From JACVRW01 sp963728155 (GTDB taxonomy: Bacteria > Actinomycetota > Thermoleophilia > Solirubrobacterales > Thermoleophilaceae): a DNA stretch of 64,000 nt. The stretch covers positions 62,001-126,000 of the forward strand of contig CAVSJF010000014.1 of NCBI GenBank assembly GCA_963728155.1, given 5' to 3'. Shown one piece after another: positions 36,659-44,965 of this stretch (the first letter of the stretch is position 1; each line of letters opens with the position of its first letter). The notes under the pieces are model-generated. The model did not search any database, was not told the origin of the DNA, and worked only from the letters and a program-made list of their open reading frames with translations. The position numbers and the translations under genes are program-made.

Positions 36659-36763
36659 GGCAAAGCCGAGCCCTATGACGACTGACGTAGAGAGTTCCGT
36701 TGTTGAGCCCTCCCTCCTGCGCTCATCCTCCCAGGTCTTGCGAGGGCGGGGAGGACCGGCGTC

Positions 36764-37336
36764 TTAGGCGCGACGCATCCGGATCTTCATCGCCAGCGGC
36801 AGGCCCGCGAAAGCGAGTCCCGCGGCAGTCGCCATAAGTCCTCCGCGGCGCGACAGGCGCTTCGAGCGGGCCAGCCAGACCCCACCGGCGGCGACGTGAG
36901 GGGCCATCAGCAGAACGACGCTGGCGACGCCCGGGTTGTAGCGGCGCTCGCGAACGGCCATGGCGGTGTGCATGAGCACGTTGCCGGCTTCGATCCAGAG
37001 CACGGCCGCGGCAGGCGCCGGCGTCCGCCTCCACAGCACGAGGCCGGCCGCGGCGCTGACCCAGCCCACGCTGACGTTTACATGGAAGCCGTCGCGCTCG
37101 GTCAACGGCCAGTCGGGCCGGTCGCTGCCCAGCAGCTGCTGATTGGCGAACGGTAGGAAGCCACCGGGCCACACCCACTCCTCGGTCTGGTGGCTGACGA
37201 GGATCGGCAGCGCCAGCGCGGCCACCCATAGACCATCCTCGAGCAGGTCGTCGCGGCGCGCCGCCGCCAGCGACCACGTGGGCGCGACCAATCCGGCGGC
37301 CGCCCAGGGCCAGCGCCCGTGGGTGTCGAGGGTCAT
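36764..37336 (-). CDS. HXXEE-domain membrane protein
   Basis: 190 residues, five or six membrane helices. HQTEEW is the eponymous motif; NVLMHT and YNPGVASVVLLMAP are the later family landmarks. Role unknown; the family has a predicted metal-binding membrane core. ATG at 37336 overlaps the acetyltransferase stop (ATGA), so the two are translated together. Confidence 0.8.
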   Translation of the reverse strand: MTLDTHGRWPWAAAGLVAPTWSLAAARRDDLLEDGLWVAALALPILVSHQTEEWVWPGGFLPFANQQLLGSDRPDWPLTERDGFHVNVSVGWVSAAAGLVLWRRTPAPAAAVLWIEAGNVLMHTAMAVRERRYNPGVASVVLLMAPHVAAGGVWLARSKRLSRRGGLMATAAGLAFAGLPLAMKIRMRRA

Positions 37337-38052
37337 TCCGCCGGCTCCTTTTCGCCACGCCCGCTCATGAGTGTCGTCAACGACTGTCGCTGCCGGGAGT
37401 CGCTTGCGAAGTTCTCGGGCGCGAGCCACGTCTCGTAGGCGCGGCGGATCGCGGGCCACTCCTCGTCGGTTATCGCGTACCAGGCGCTGTCCCGGTTGCG
37501 GCCCTTGACCACCATGTGCTGGCGGAAGACGCCCTCGAACCGAAACCCGAAGCGCTCGGCGGCGCGTCTGGAGGCCACATTCAGCGCGTTGCACTTCCAC
37601 TCGAGGCGGCGATAGCCGAGGTCGTCGAAGGCGTGCCGGCTGAGGAGATAGATGGCCTCGGTCGCGGCGGTGGTGCGCTGCAGCCGGGTCCCGAACCAGA
37701 TGTGGCCGATCTCGATGACGCCGAACTCCGGCGTGATGCGCAGATAGGACGCCATTCCGGCCGGGCGCTCGTCCGGGAGCTCGGCCAGGGTGAAGAAGAG
37801 GGGATCGTCGGAGCTCGCCGCCCAGTCGAGCAGGTCACGCATCTGGCTGGGCTGCTCGTAGGGGCCGTAGGGCAGGTAGGTCCAGATGCCTGGATCACCG
37901 TCCGGCGGGTGCGAGACGCCATGCAGCGCCTCGACGTCCGCGACGGCATCGACCTGCCTCAGCAACACGTGTGCGCCCCGCAGCGATGAGCGCGTCGGTC
38001 GTTGCGCGGGCGTCCAGGCGATTCTCGCCCCAAGCGGTGGCTCATGCTCCAC
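37333..38052 (-). CDS. GNAT acetyltransferase, RimJ/RimL type
   Basis: 239 residues. GAHVLLRQVDAVADVEALHG, WTYLPYGPYEQPSQM, GVIEIGHIWFGTRLQRTTAATEA, RLEWKCNALNVASRRAAERFGFRFEG, GRNRDSAWYAITDEEWP. This pattern is the RimJ/RimL-like group that acetylates N-termini of proteins or small amines; target unknown. The start at 38052 is the first in frame. Divergent from the RraA-like gene. Confidence 0.88.
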   Translation of the reverse strand: MEHEPPLGARIAWTPAQRPTRSSLRGAHVLLRQVDAVADVEALHGVSHPPDGDPGIWTYLPYGPYEQPSQMRDLLDWAASSDDPLFFTLAELPDERPAGMASYLRITPEFGVIEIGHIWFGTRLQRTTAATEAIYLLSRHAFDDLGYRRLEWKCNALNVASRRAAERFGFRFEGVFRQHMVVKGRNRDSAWYAITDEEWPAIRRAYETWLAPENFASDSRQRQSLTTLMSGRGEKEPAE

Positions 38053-38069
38053 GACGTCACTACTTCATC

Positions 38070-38735
38070 ATGTGCGCGGTGACTCTGGTCGATCGCCTGC
38101 TGGCCCTCGACGTGTCGGCGCTCTCGGACGCCGACAAGACGCTTCCGGTGGTCGACCCCGCGGTCCGGGCGATGGTCCCCGACGTTTGTGTGGCGGGGCC
38201 GGCGTTCACGGTGCTGGCGGTGGACGATCACCTGCCGGTGATGGACGCGCTGGCCGAGGCGGCTCCGGGTGACGTGCTCGTGGTCGCCACGGAAGGGAGC
38301 CGGTGCGCGGTGTTCGGAGAGCTGTTCGCCACCGAGGCGCGCCGGCGCGGGATGGCAGGGATCGTGGCCGACGGGTTCTGCCGCGACGTCCGCGGCCTGC
38401 GCGCCATCGGCCTGCCCGTGTTCGCTCGCGGCACGAATCCGCGATCGGGGAGCACGGTGTCGCGAGCGCCGGCGGGAGCGGAGGTGTCGTGCGGCGGCGT
38501 GACCGTGTCGCCGGGCGACATCGTGTTCGGCGACGACGATGGGCTCCTGATCGCGGCGGCGGACCGGATTGCGGCCGCGCTCGACACCGCGGAGCTCATA
38601 GCGCGCAGCGAGCGCGCGATCCTGGCCGCGCAGGCCCGCGGCGAAGCGCTGCACGCCCTCACCAATCATCGCGAGCACATCGCGGCCCTCGACCGCGGCG
38701 AGGCCAGCGCGCTGGAGTTTCGCGTCGATGGCTGA
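38070..38735 (+). CDS. RraA-like family protein (demethylmenaquinone methyltransferase-like/HMG aldolase fold)
   Basis: 221 residues. GPAFTVLAVDDHLPVMDALAEAAPGDVLVV, GMAGIVADGFCRDVRGLRAIGLPVFARG and SPGDIVFGDDDGLLI are the core of the RraA/4-hydroxy-4-methyl-2-oxoglutarate aldolase fold; the GDD and RD positions (FCRD) suit metal and pyruvate binding in the aldolase branch. So an aldolase or decarboxylase of oxo acids is more likely than an RNase E inhibitor. Overlaps the aminotransferase start by 8 bases. Confidence 0.85.
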   Translation: MCAVTLVDRLLALDVSALSDADKTLPVVDPAVRAMVPDVCVAGPAFTVLAVDDHLPVMDALAEAAPGDVLVVATEGSRCAVFGELFATEARRRGMAGIVADGFCRDVRGLRAIGLPVFARGTNPRSGSTVSRAPAGAEVSCGGVTVSPGDIVFGDDDGLLIAAADRIAAALDTAELIARSERAILAAQARGEALHALTNHREHIAALDRGEASALEFRVDG

Positions 38736-39948
38736 CTTCGCTCCCGCCTTCGCGACCCGCACCCACCTGGGCGGCGGCGACGAGCTGGCCACGATCCTCG
38801 CCGGGAGCCCACCCGGAGTGCTCTCGATGACCGGTGGGTTTCCCAACCCCGCCACGTTCGCGACCGGCGAGCTCGCCGATATCGCCGCACGCCTGGTGCG
38901 CGACGAAGCGGCCGTGGCGATGCAGTACACGGCCTGCGAAGGGATACCGAGCGTCCGCGACTACCTGGCCGACCGCCAGGAGCAGCTCCAGGGCCGGCGC
39001 CCGGAGCCGGCCGAGCTGATCGTGACCAGCGGCGGGATGGAGTGCATCACGCTCATGTGCCAGGCGTTGATCGACCCGGGCGACGCAATAGCCATCGAGG
39101 CCCCCACCTACCTGGCGGCGCTCATGGCGTTCGGCCGCGCGCAGGCCGAGACGGTGGCGATCGCCATGGACGAGGACGGGATGCAGGTGGACGAGCTCGC
39201 GGCGCGGCTGGCGTCAGGGGTGCGCCCGAAGTTCGTCTACACGATCCCCGAATACCAGAACCCGACCGGGCGGACCCTGGGGCTCGAGCGCCGCCGCGAA
39301 CTGGTCGCGCTCTGTCGCGGGCACGACCTGCTGATCCTCGAGGACGTGGCGTACCGGGAGCTGCCCTTCGACGAGGCGACCACGCTGCCGACGCTGTGGT
39401 CGCTCGCGCCGGATCTCGTGCTGCAGGCCGGCACCTTCTCCAAGAGCTTCTTCCCCGGCGTGCGCCTCGGGTGGGCGGTCGGACCGCCCGACGTGGTCGC
39501 CGAGCTCGCCGCGGCCAAACAGAACACCGACCAGTGCTCCGGTGGTCTCGGGCAGCGACTGGTGGAGGAGTACGGTCGCGCCGGGGGCTTCGAGCGCCAC
39601 CTGCCCGCCGCCCGCGCGCTGTATGCGTCGAACTGGGCGGCCCTGTCGGGCGCGTTGGAGCGCCACATGCCCGAAGACGTGTCGTGGACCGAGCCCACGG
39701 GCGGCTTTCTGACCTGGCTCATGCTGCCCGAGGGGCTCGACACACTGGCTCTGCGCCCGGCCGCGCTGGCGGGCGGGGTGGCGTACGTCCCGGGCCCGCC
39801 CTTCTGCTGCGGCGACGGCGGCCGCAACGCCATGCGGCTCTCCTTCAGCAACCTGACCGAGCCCGAGCTGGAAACCGCCGCGGAGCGCCTGGCGGAAGTC
39901 GTTCGCGCCGCTTTGGCTGTCACGCAGGCTCAGCCCCCGGCCAGGTAG
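38728..39948 (+). CDS. PLP-dependent aminotransferase, class I (2-aminoadipate/MocR-like)
   Basis: 406 residues. FPNPATF, YTACEGIPSVRDYLADRQ, VTSGGMECI, YTIPEYQNPTGRTL, EDVAYRELPF, and the PLP lysine in GTFSKSFFPGVRLGWAVG; MRLSFSN near the end. This is the LysN/aromatic aminotransferase subgroup with wide substrate range. Translational overlap with the RraA-like gene suggests an amino acid is deaminated and the oxo acid then handled by the aldolase (inference). Confidence 0.88.
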   Translation: MADFAPAFATRTHLGGGDELATILAGSPPGVLSMTGGFPNPATFATGELADIAARLVRDEAAVAMQYTACEGIPSVRDYLADRQEQLQGRRPEPAELIVTSGGMECITLMCQALIDPGDAIAIEAPTYLAALMAFGRAQAETVAIAMDEDGMQVDELAARLASGVRPKFVYTIPEYQNPTGRTLGLERRRELVALCRGHDLLILEDVAYRELPFDEATTLPTLWSLAPDLVLQAGTFSKSFFPGVRLGWAVGPPDVVAELAAAKQNTDQCSGGLGQRLVEEYGRAGGFERHLPAARALYASNWAALSGALERHMPEDVSWTEPTGGFLTWLMLPEGLDTLALRPAALAGGVAYVPGPPFCCGDGGRNAMRLSFSNLTEPELETAAERLAEVVRAALAVTQAQPPAR

Positions 39949-40931
39949 GACTCGTCGAAGAGTGAGGTGAGGGTCTCGAGCGGCGCCGTCGCCCAGTCGT
40001 CCTCCACCGCCTCGCCCTGCTCGCGGGCGGCGGACAGCGCCCGCTCCCACGTGAGCGCGCGAGCGATCTTCGCCACCTGACAGGCGAGCTCCAGCGTCTC
40101 GGCCAGCTCCGCCGCTGAAGCCAGGTCGGCGAAGACCTCGAGATAGGCCGTCCGGGCGCCGAGCAATCGGGGGTCGTCGAGCTGACAGTTCAGCGCCCGT
40201 TGCACGAAGAGCAGTGGCAGGCGGGCGGCGGCGAACGGGTGAGCGACAACGCTGTCGCCCCAGTCGTAGTAGCGCGCGTCGCCGGTCCCGTCATCCAGGA
40301 TGTTCCACGGGTGAAGGTCGTTGTGGTCGAGGCTCGGTGGGAGGGGCGAGGCAGCCAGCCGGTCGCACCACGAGGCGACGATTGGCTCCATCTCAGCGAG
40401 GCGGCGGGCGGCGTCACCGGTGGGTTGCACCGCCGCGCGGGCCTCGTGGAATCTCGCGGGCATCACGGCGGGGCTCATGTCGGTCAGCCCCAACGCGAGG
40501 AGCTCATCGACGTGGGGCCCGAGCTCGCGTTGGAGCTGCCCGTACTGAACCAATCCACGCTCCAGTCCCTCGACCAGGTGGGTGCCGGTTCGCTGCTCGC
40601 CGAGCGAGGGTCCGCCGTCGGGGAGCAGCAGCCAGCCGCGCGCCGGGTCCGTTCCGAGCGGAGCCAGCACCTTGCGGGGAACCATTCGCGCCAGCAGCTC
40701 GCAGAGCCCCGGCTCGAAGGCGGCGCCCGGGCCCACGGCCTTGAGCCACACCGGGCCACCGGCTGTAGGGGCCTTCAGCACGGTGCCCCAAGGGCGTAGG
40801 CGCGGCTGCTCGACCGGGCCCGTGCGCTCGATTCCGGCGGCAGCGAGCTGCTGGTCGATCCACTCGACGGCCGACTGGCGCCACCTCGCCGAGGACCACG
40901 CCGTGACGCCGTAGGCGCCCTCGAGCCTCAC
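39930..40931 (-). CDS. Aminoglycoside phosphotransferase/choline kinase-fold protein
   Basis: 333 residues. Catalytic loop LDHNDLHPWNIL and metal-binding YYDWGD are intact; N-terminal GPVWLKAVG is the ATP-lysine region and WLLLPDGGPSL the hinge. Small-molecule kinase of unknown substrate. GTG at 40931 preferred since the frame above it codes YccF in another frame. Convergent with the aminotransferase (19-base overlap). Confidence 0.85.
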   Translation of the reverse strand: MRLEGAYGVTAWSSARWRQSAVEWIDQQLAAAGIERTGPVEQPRLRPWGTVLKAPTAGGPVWLKAVGPGAAFEPGLCELLARMVPRKVLAPLGTDPARGWLLLPDGGPSLGEQRTGTHLVEGLERGLVQYGQLQRELGPHVDELLALGLTDMSPAVMPARFHEARAAVQPTGDAARRLAEMEPIVASWCDRLAASPLPPSLDHNDLHPWNILDDGTGDARYYDWGDSVVAHPFAAARLPLLFVQRALNCQLDDPRLLGARTAYLEVFADLASAAELAETLELACQVAKIARALTWERALSAAREQGEAVEDDWATAPLETLTSLFDESYLAGG

Positions 40932-40936
40932 GGCCG

Positions 40937-41371
40937 CTAGGGGCGACCGGGATGGCTCGGTACCGCCACCTGCTGAGCGAGCCCGCGCCGCTCGGCCTCC
41001 TCGATCGTGAGGATGTCGCGCCCGAAGGGCGTCAGCGTGACCGGGATCAGCTTGAAGTTCGCCAGGCCCAGCGGGATGCCGATGATCGTGAGGCACAGCG
41101 CCACGCCCGTGATCAGGTGCATCAGGATCAGCCACCAGCCGGCGAGCACGAACCACAGAACGTTGCCGATGGCCGATGCCGCGCCCGCATCGTCGCGTCG
41201 CACCACGGTCTTCCCGAACGGCCAGAGCGCGAAGATCCCGATCCGCAGCGCCGCCACGCCGAACGGGATCGTGATGATCAGGATGAACATGATCAGCGCG
41301 GCGAACGCGTAGCCGAGCGCCATCCACAGCCCGGCGAGCACGAACCAGATGACGTTGAGGACGAGTCGCAC
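40937..41371 (-). CDS. YccF-domain inner membrane protein
   Basis: 144 residues, two repeated blocks: VIWFVLAGLWMALGYAFAAL with ITIPFGVAALRI, and VLWFVLAGWWLILMHLITG with IIGIPLGLANFKL, then LTPFGRDI. Such duplication is the YccF hallmark. Function unknown. GTG start; lies between the kinase and the P450, all on the minus strand with 5-7 base gaps, so probably one operon. Confidence 0.9.
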   Translation of the reverse strand: MRLVLNVIWFVLAGLWMALGYAFAALIMFILIITIPFGVAALRIGIFALWPFGKTVVRRDDAGAASAIGNVLWFVLAGWWLILMHLITGVALCLTIIGIPLGLANFKLIPVTLTPFGRDILTIEEAERRGLAQQVAVPSHPGRP

Positions 41372-41378
41372 CGCGAGC

Positions 41379-42662
41379 TCATCCTACGGGCCGCGTGACC
41401 ACCACCTCGCCCCCGCGATGCGGCGTTACGACGAGCGCGCTTCGGCGCGCGCGCTCGGATTCCGGGCGAACGGGGCGGATGGTCAGGTGCGCCGAGGCGC
41501 GCAGCACCTCCCGCATCTCCATCTCGGCGAACGGCGCTCCGGCGCAGCGGCGCACGCCTCCGCCGAATGGGATCCATGCCGTCGGATCAGGTGGGGGTTC
41601 GCCGAGCCAGCGCTCGGGCCGAAATTCAGCAGCCCCGGGCCAGAGATCCTCCCGGCGAAGTGCCAGCCACAGGCACGCGGCCACCTGGATGCCGGCCGGC
41701 AGCGCCCGCCCGGCGATCTCCACGGGCTGCAACAGCCGGCGCGGCGCGATCGTCAGTGCGGGGCGCACGCGCAGGACCTCGCGGACCACCGCCTGGAGGT
41801 AGGCCGGGTCGCCCTCCCTCAGGCGAGCGTGCACACGGGGATGGCGCGCCAGCCGCTCGAACGCCCAGGCCAGCGAGGCCGCCGAGGTGTCGTGTCCGGC
41901 GGCCAGCAGGGCCACGAGCTGATCGCGCAGGTGACGGTCGGTCGGGGGATTGCCGTGCTCGTCGCGCTGGTCGAGCAGCACGGCGAGCATCGAGTCCCCG
42001 TCGGGCGCGGCGCGCCGGCGGGCCACGATCTCCAGCAGCAGTGCGTCGAAACGCTCGACCGCGAGGCGAAAGCGGCCCCACGGGCTGCGCGGGCCGAGGT
42101 CGCGCTGAACGAGCGACATGGCCAGCATGCGCGGCATCGACCGCACGGTGTCGAGCGTGCCGTGGACGGCGTCGCGCAGCTCGGCCAGCTCCTGCTCGGC
42201 CCGGGCGCCGAACACGATGCGCAGGATCGTCTCCAGGGTCAGGTGCTTCATCCGCTCGAGGGTGTTCACGCGGCCGCTCCAAGTGCTCAGCTCACCCTCG
42301 GCGAGCTCGGCCACGGCCGGGCCGAAGGCGCGCATGCGCTCTCCGTGGAACGGGGTCTGGATCAGGCGCCGCTCGCGCAGGTGCTCCTCTCCGTCGAGCA
42401 CGAGGATCGAGTGCGGGCCGGCGAACGGGCGCAGGAACTCCCAGCTCTGTCCCGCCGGCGCGACAGCGGGGTCGAGGCGAAAGACCTCCCGCACCGCGTC
42501 GGGGTGGGAGAACAGCACCATCGGCTCGTCGGCCCAGTAGGTGCGGATGGTCACCGGGTCGCCGAAGCGCTCGTGTACGCGGCGCAGGAAGGCGGCCGGC
42601 CGTAGCGTCCACGCGATCGTCTGCCAGGCGGCGGGCGCGCGTGGACCGGGCGGGAGATCCAT
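41379..42662 (-). CDS. Cytochrome P450
   Basis: 427 residues, soluble. I-helix oxygen motif AGHDTSA, K-helix EVLRVRP (ExxR), PERW, and heme loop FGGGVRRCAGAPFAEMEM with the axial cysteine. MDLPPGPRAP is a proline-rich start typical of the CYP102/CYP4-like actinobacterial class. Substrate unknown; no ferredoxin or reductase lies nearby. The frame is open far upstream of the ATG, but that part is antisense to the secreted protein gene. Confidence 0.92.
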   Translation of the reverse strand: MDLPPGPRAPAAWQTIAWTLRPAAFLRRVHERFGDPVTIRTYWADEPMVLFSHPDAVREVFRLDPAVAPAGQSWEFLRPFAGPHSILVLDGEEHLRERRLIQTPFHGERMRAFGPAVAELAEGELSTWSGRVNTLERMKHLTLETILRIVFGARAEQELAELRDAVHGTLDTVRSMPRMLAMSLVQRDLGPRSPWGRFRLAVERFDALLLEIVARRRAAPDGDSMLAVLLDQRDEHGNPPTDRHLRDQLVALLAAGHDTSAASLAWAFERLARHPRVHARLREGDPAYLQAVVREVLRVRPALTIAPRRLLQPVEIAGRALPAGIQVAACLWLALRREDLWPGAAEFRPERWLGEPPPDPTAWIPFGGGVRRCAGAPFAEMEMREVLRASAHLTIRPVRPESERARRSALVVTPHRGGEVVVTRPVG

Positions 42663-42731
42663 CGCCCTAACGCTAAAGCGCCCGCGTCCGCTGCCGATTC
42701 CCCGGTTGACCCTCGACGATCGGGAGAAAAA

Positions 42732-44150
42732 GTGCTGCGCAGCGGGTTCTGCAGGTTGGCTGGTTTGAGCATGGCCGTAGTGGTTCTGGCCCTGAGCGCC
42801 GCGACGGCGCAGGCCGGACCGCCCGGCAGCTGGACTCAGGTCACGGGCATCGGCGGTGGGGTCACCGGCGGCGAGGAGATAGGCCTGGAGCGCACCTCCG
42901 ACGGTCGCCTGCACGTGGCGTGGTCTCGCACCGGCGCGAGCGACGGCCTGTTTCACAGCGCGGTGTCCACCGACGCGCGCAGCGTGAGTGGTCCCGACCT
43001 GATCTATGCACCGACCTTCGGCCTCAACAACCGGGTCGACCTCGTGGCCGGACCCGGCGGCGGGCTGCGGGCGTTCTTCGGCAGCCTTTCGTCGGCCGCG
43101 TTCAGTGACCGCATGGGCACCGCCACCGCCGCGCGCGACGGCCGTACCTGGGCCGTGCAGCCGACGCCGGCATCCAACGGCACGCCCGGTGGGGGAAGTC
43201 CCGTCTATCCGGCTTCCGGAATCAGCGGGCTGATCGGCAACGGCGGCGTCCCGATATCGATCTGGGGCGACTCCGCGCCGGGCGCGGGCGGCTACCACGT
43301 CGGTGTCGACCCCGCCGGGCCCGATACACACTTCACCACGGGCTGCTGCACGATCGACCCCAACGGCGCGCGCGAGACCGGCACGGGCAGGATCTTCTAC
43401 GCCTGGAACCGCCTCGGCGCGACTCGGACCAGCTCCGTCGTCCAGGAACAGGGGCAGCCTCCGCGTGAGGTGCCGAACTCGCAGGCCGCCCAGCTCGGCC
43501 ACCGCCTGGCCATCACCGGCAGGATCGGGCACCGCGGCGTCTACGTCGCCTACAGCGCCGGCCAGAACTCCGACGAGGGCCGGCCCGCGCTGTGGCGAGT
43601 CGGTGAACCCGCTCCGCTCTACTTCTCCGATACGCGCGGTGCCCGGCACACCAGCCTGGCCCCGACTCCGGGCGGCCACATCTGGGTGATGTGGGCCCGT
43701 CAGGGCCGGATCTACGCCGGCCGCACGAGCACGCAAGGAACGCAGTCCGGCCGCATCATCAGCGTGACCCCTCCGCGGGGCACGGTCGTGATCCGCAACC
43801 TGACCGGCGAAGCCTCGCGCGGAGCGCTCGACCTATTCGCCTTCGTGGATCGCGGCCCGCAGGGCAGCGGTTACTGGCATCAGCGCCTGCTGCCGTCACT
43901 GGCCGTCTCGCTCTCGCCCAACGGGCTTCCCGTGCGCGGCGGGCGCGTGACCGTGCGGGTGACCGACGCGGGGCGGGGTATCGACAACGCCCTCGTCACC
44001 TACCGCATCGGCGGCGCCGAGCAGCGCGCCCGCACCGGGCGGGACGGGCGAGTGACCATCGAAGTGCGCTCCGCGGCGCGCGGCGTCTACGGGATCAGGG
44101 CCAACGCGCCCGGGTTCTCCGAGGGCGTCGCCGGGCTGCGGCTCGGGTAG
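42732..44150 (+). CDS. Secreted protein of unknown function, beta-rich
   Basis: 472 residues. Signal peptide (LAGLSMAVVVLALSAATAQA), then repeated strands with SDGRLHVAWSR, GHIWVMWAR, YVAYSAGQN like motifs spaced as in a beta-propeller, a CC pair (FTTGCCTID), and a C-terminal Ig-like or carboxypeptidase-regulatory domain (LPVRGGRVTVRVTDAGRGI, GRVTIEVR, YGIRANAPGF). GTG start at 42732. No family recognised; probably displayed outside the cell. Confidence 0.75.
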   Translation: MLRSGFCRLAGLSMAVVVLALSAATAQAGPPGSWTQVTGIGGGVTGGEEIGLERTSDGRLHVAWSRTGASDGLFHSAVSTDARSVSGPDLIYAPTFGLNNRVDLVAGPGGGLRAFFGSLSSAAFSDRMGTATAARDGRTWAVQPTPASNGTPGGGSPVYPASGISGLIGNGGVPISIWGDSAPGAGGYHVGVDPAGPDTHFTTGCCTIDPNGARETGTGRIFYAWNRLGATRTSSVVQEQGQPPREVPNSQAAQLGHRLAITGRIGHRGVYVAYSAGQNSDEGRPALWRVGEPAPLYFSDTRGARHTSLAPTPGGHIWVMWARQGRIYAGRTSTQGTQSGRIISVTPPRGTVVIRNLTGEASRGALDLFAFVDRGPQGSGYWHQRLLPSLAVSLSPNGLPVRGGRVTVRVTDAGRGIDNALVTYRIGGAEQRARTGRDGRVTIEVRSAARGVYGIRANAPGFSEGVAGLRLG

Positions 44151-44168
44151 GTCTTCGGGCCTACCCGA
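44143..44168. terminator. Hairpin between convergent genes
   Basis: TCGGGTAGG (44143-44151) pairs perfectly with CCTACCCGA (44160-44168) around an 8-base loop. It covers the stop codon of the secreted protein gene and the end of the convergent gene, so it may stop transcription from both sides. No U-tract is seen. Confidence 0.5.
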
Positions 44169-44865
44169 ACGAAACGGCCCGGCCGCCCTCCATCCGCCAG
44201 TAGCGCGGACGGGGGGTGCGGATGCGCATGTAGGCGTTTACGTCGACGCCGAGGTCGATGATGTCGCGGTCGATGACCACGTAGTCGACGTCGCGGGCGG
44301 CGCTGCCGTTGCGCTCCCGGTCGATCGCCCGGAGCAGGCGGCCCACCTTCTGGACGGGCACGTCGCGCGCGGTCAGGCCGCCCTTGCGGAATCCGGGCTG
44401 CGTGGGGAAGTCGATGAGGTTCTCGAACGTGATCTGGCGGCCGGCGTTGACCTGGAGGGTCGTCATCCGGTCGTCGGGATGGATGATCGTGGTGTCGATG
44501 CGCCCGGGCGCGATGCGCACCAGGTCGAAGACCCCCTCCACCTTGCGGCGGCGGGCGTCGAGCACGCGCAGGGCGCGGCGCAGGTTGGGCGCGCGCGTGA
44601 GGGCGTAGGGGGCGGTGCCGCGCACATCGTCGGGGTTGCTCGGCAGCTCGGGGCGGTCCTCTTTCGGCGGAGCCTCTTCCTCGACCGAGTCGGAGGTGTC
44701 GGAGGCATCGGAGGCATCGGCCACCGGCTCGGCGCTGTCATCGCCGCCCCCGATCGACGGGAGATCGATCGACGGCAGCTTGAGCCCGCCGCTCGCGGTG
44801 ACCACCGCGACGATGGCGACGGCGGCGAGCGCCACGATGAGGAGGGTTATCCGGTTGGAGGTCAT
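44161..44865 (-). CDS. Membrane-anchored protein of unknown function
   Basis: 234 residues. One N-terminal membrane helix (ITLLIVALAAVAIVAVVTA), an acidic Ser/Asp linker (DASDASDTSDSVEEEAPP), then an external domain (RALRVLDARRRKVEGVFDLVRIAPGRID, MTTLQVNAGRQITFENL, DVDYVVIDRDIIDLGVDVNAY). No family recognised. ATG at 44865 chosen because it begins just before the helix; the frame continues upstream to 44967 without a good site. Confidence 0.7.
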   Translation of the reverse strand: MTSNRITLLIVALAAVAIVAVVTASGGLKLPSIDLPSIGGGDDSAEPVADASDASDTSDSVEEEAPPKEDRPELPSNPDDVRGTAPYALTRAPNLRRALRVLDARRRKVEGVFDLVRIAPGRIDTTIIHPDDRMTTLQVNAGRQITFENLIDFPTQPGFRKGGLTARDVPVQKVGRLLRAIDRERNGSAARDVDYVVIDRDIIDLGVDVNAYMRIRTPRPRYWRMEGGRAVSFG

Positions 44866-44965
44866 GGCCCGTGCCAGCGAGTGGCTAGACCGTTTATCGG
44901 CAGAAACTCGAGGCACCTGATCGGCCAAGGTTTGGGCGAGAGCCCTCGATGGGCACTTCGCCCGC

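Noticed and set aside
41379..43736. 785-codon frame containing the P450 with a long N-terminal extension
   Set aside because: The part above 42662 is antisense to the secreted protein gene and lacks any motif; the P450 begins normally at MDLPPGPRAP.
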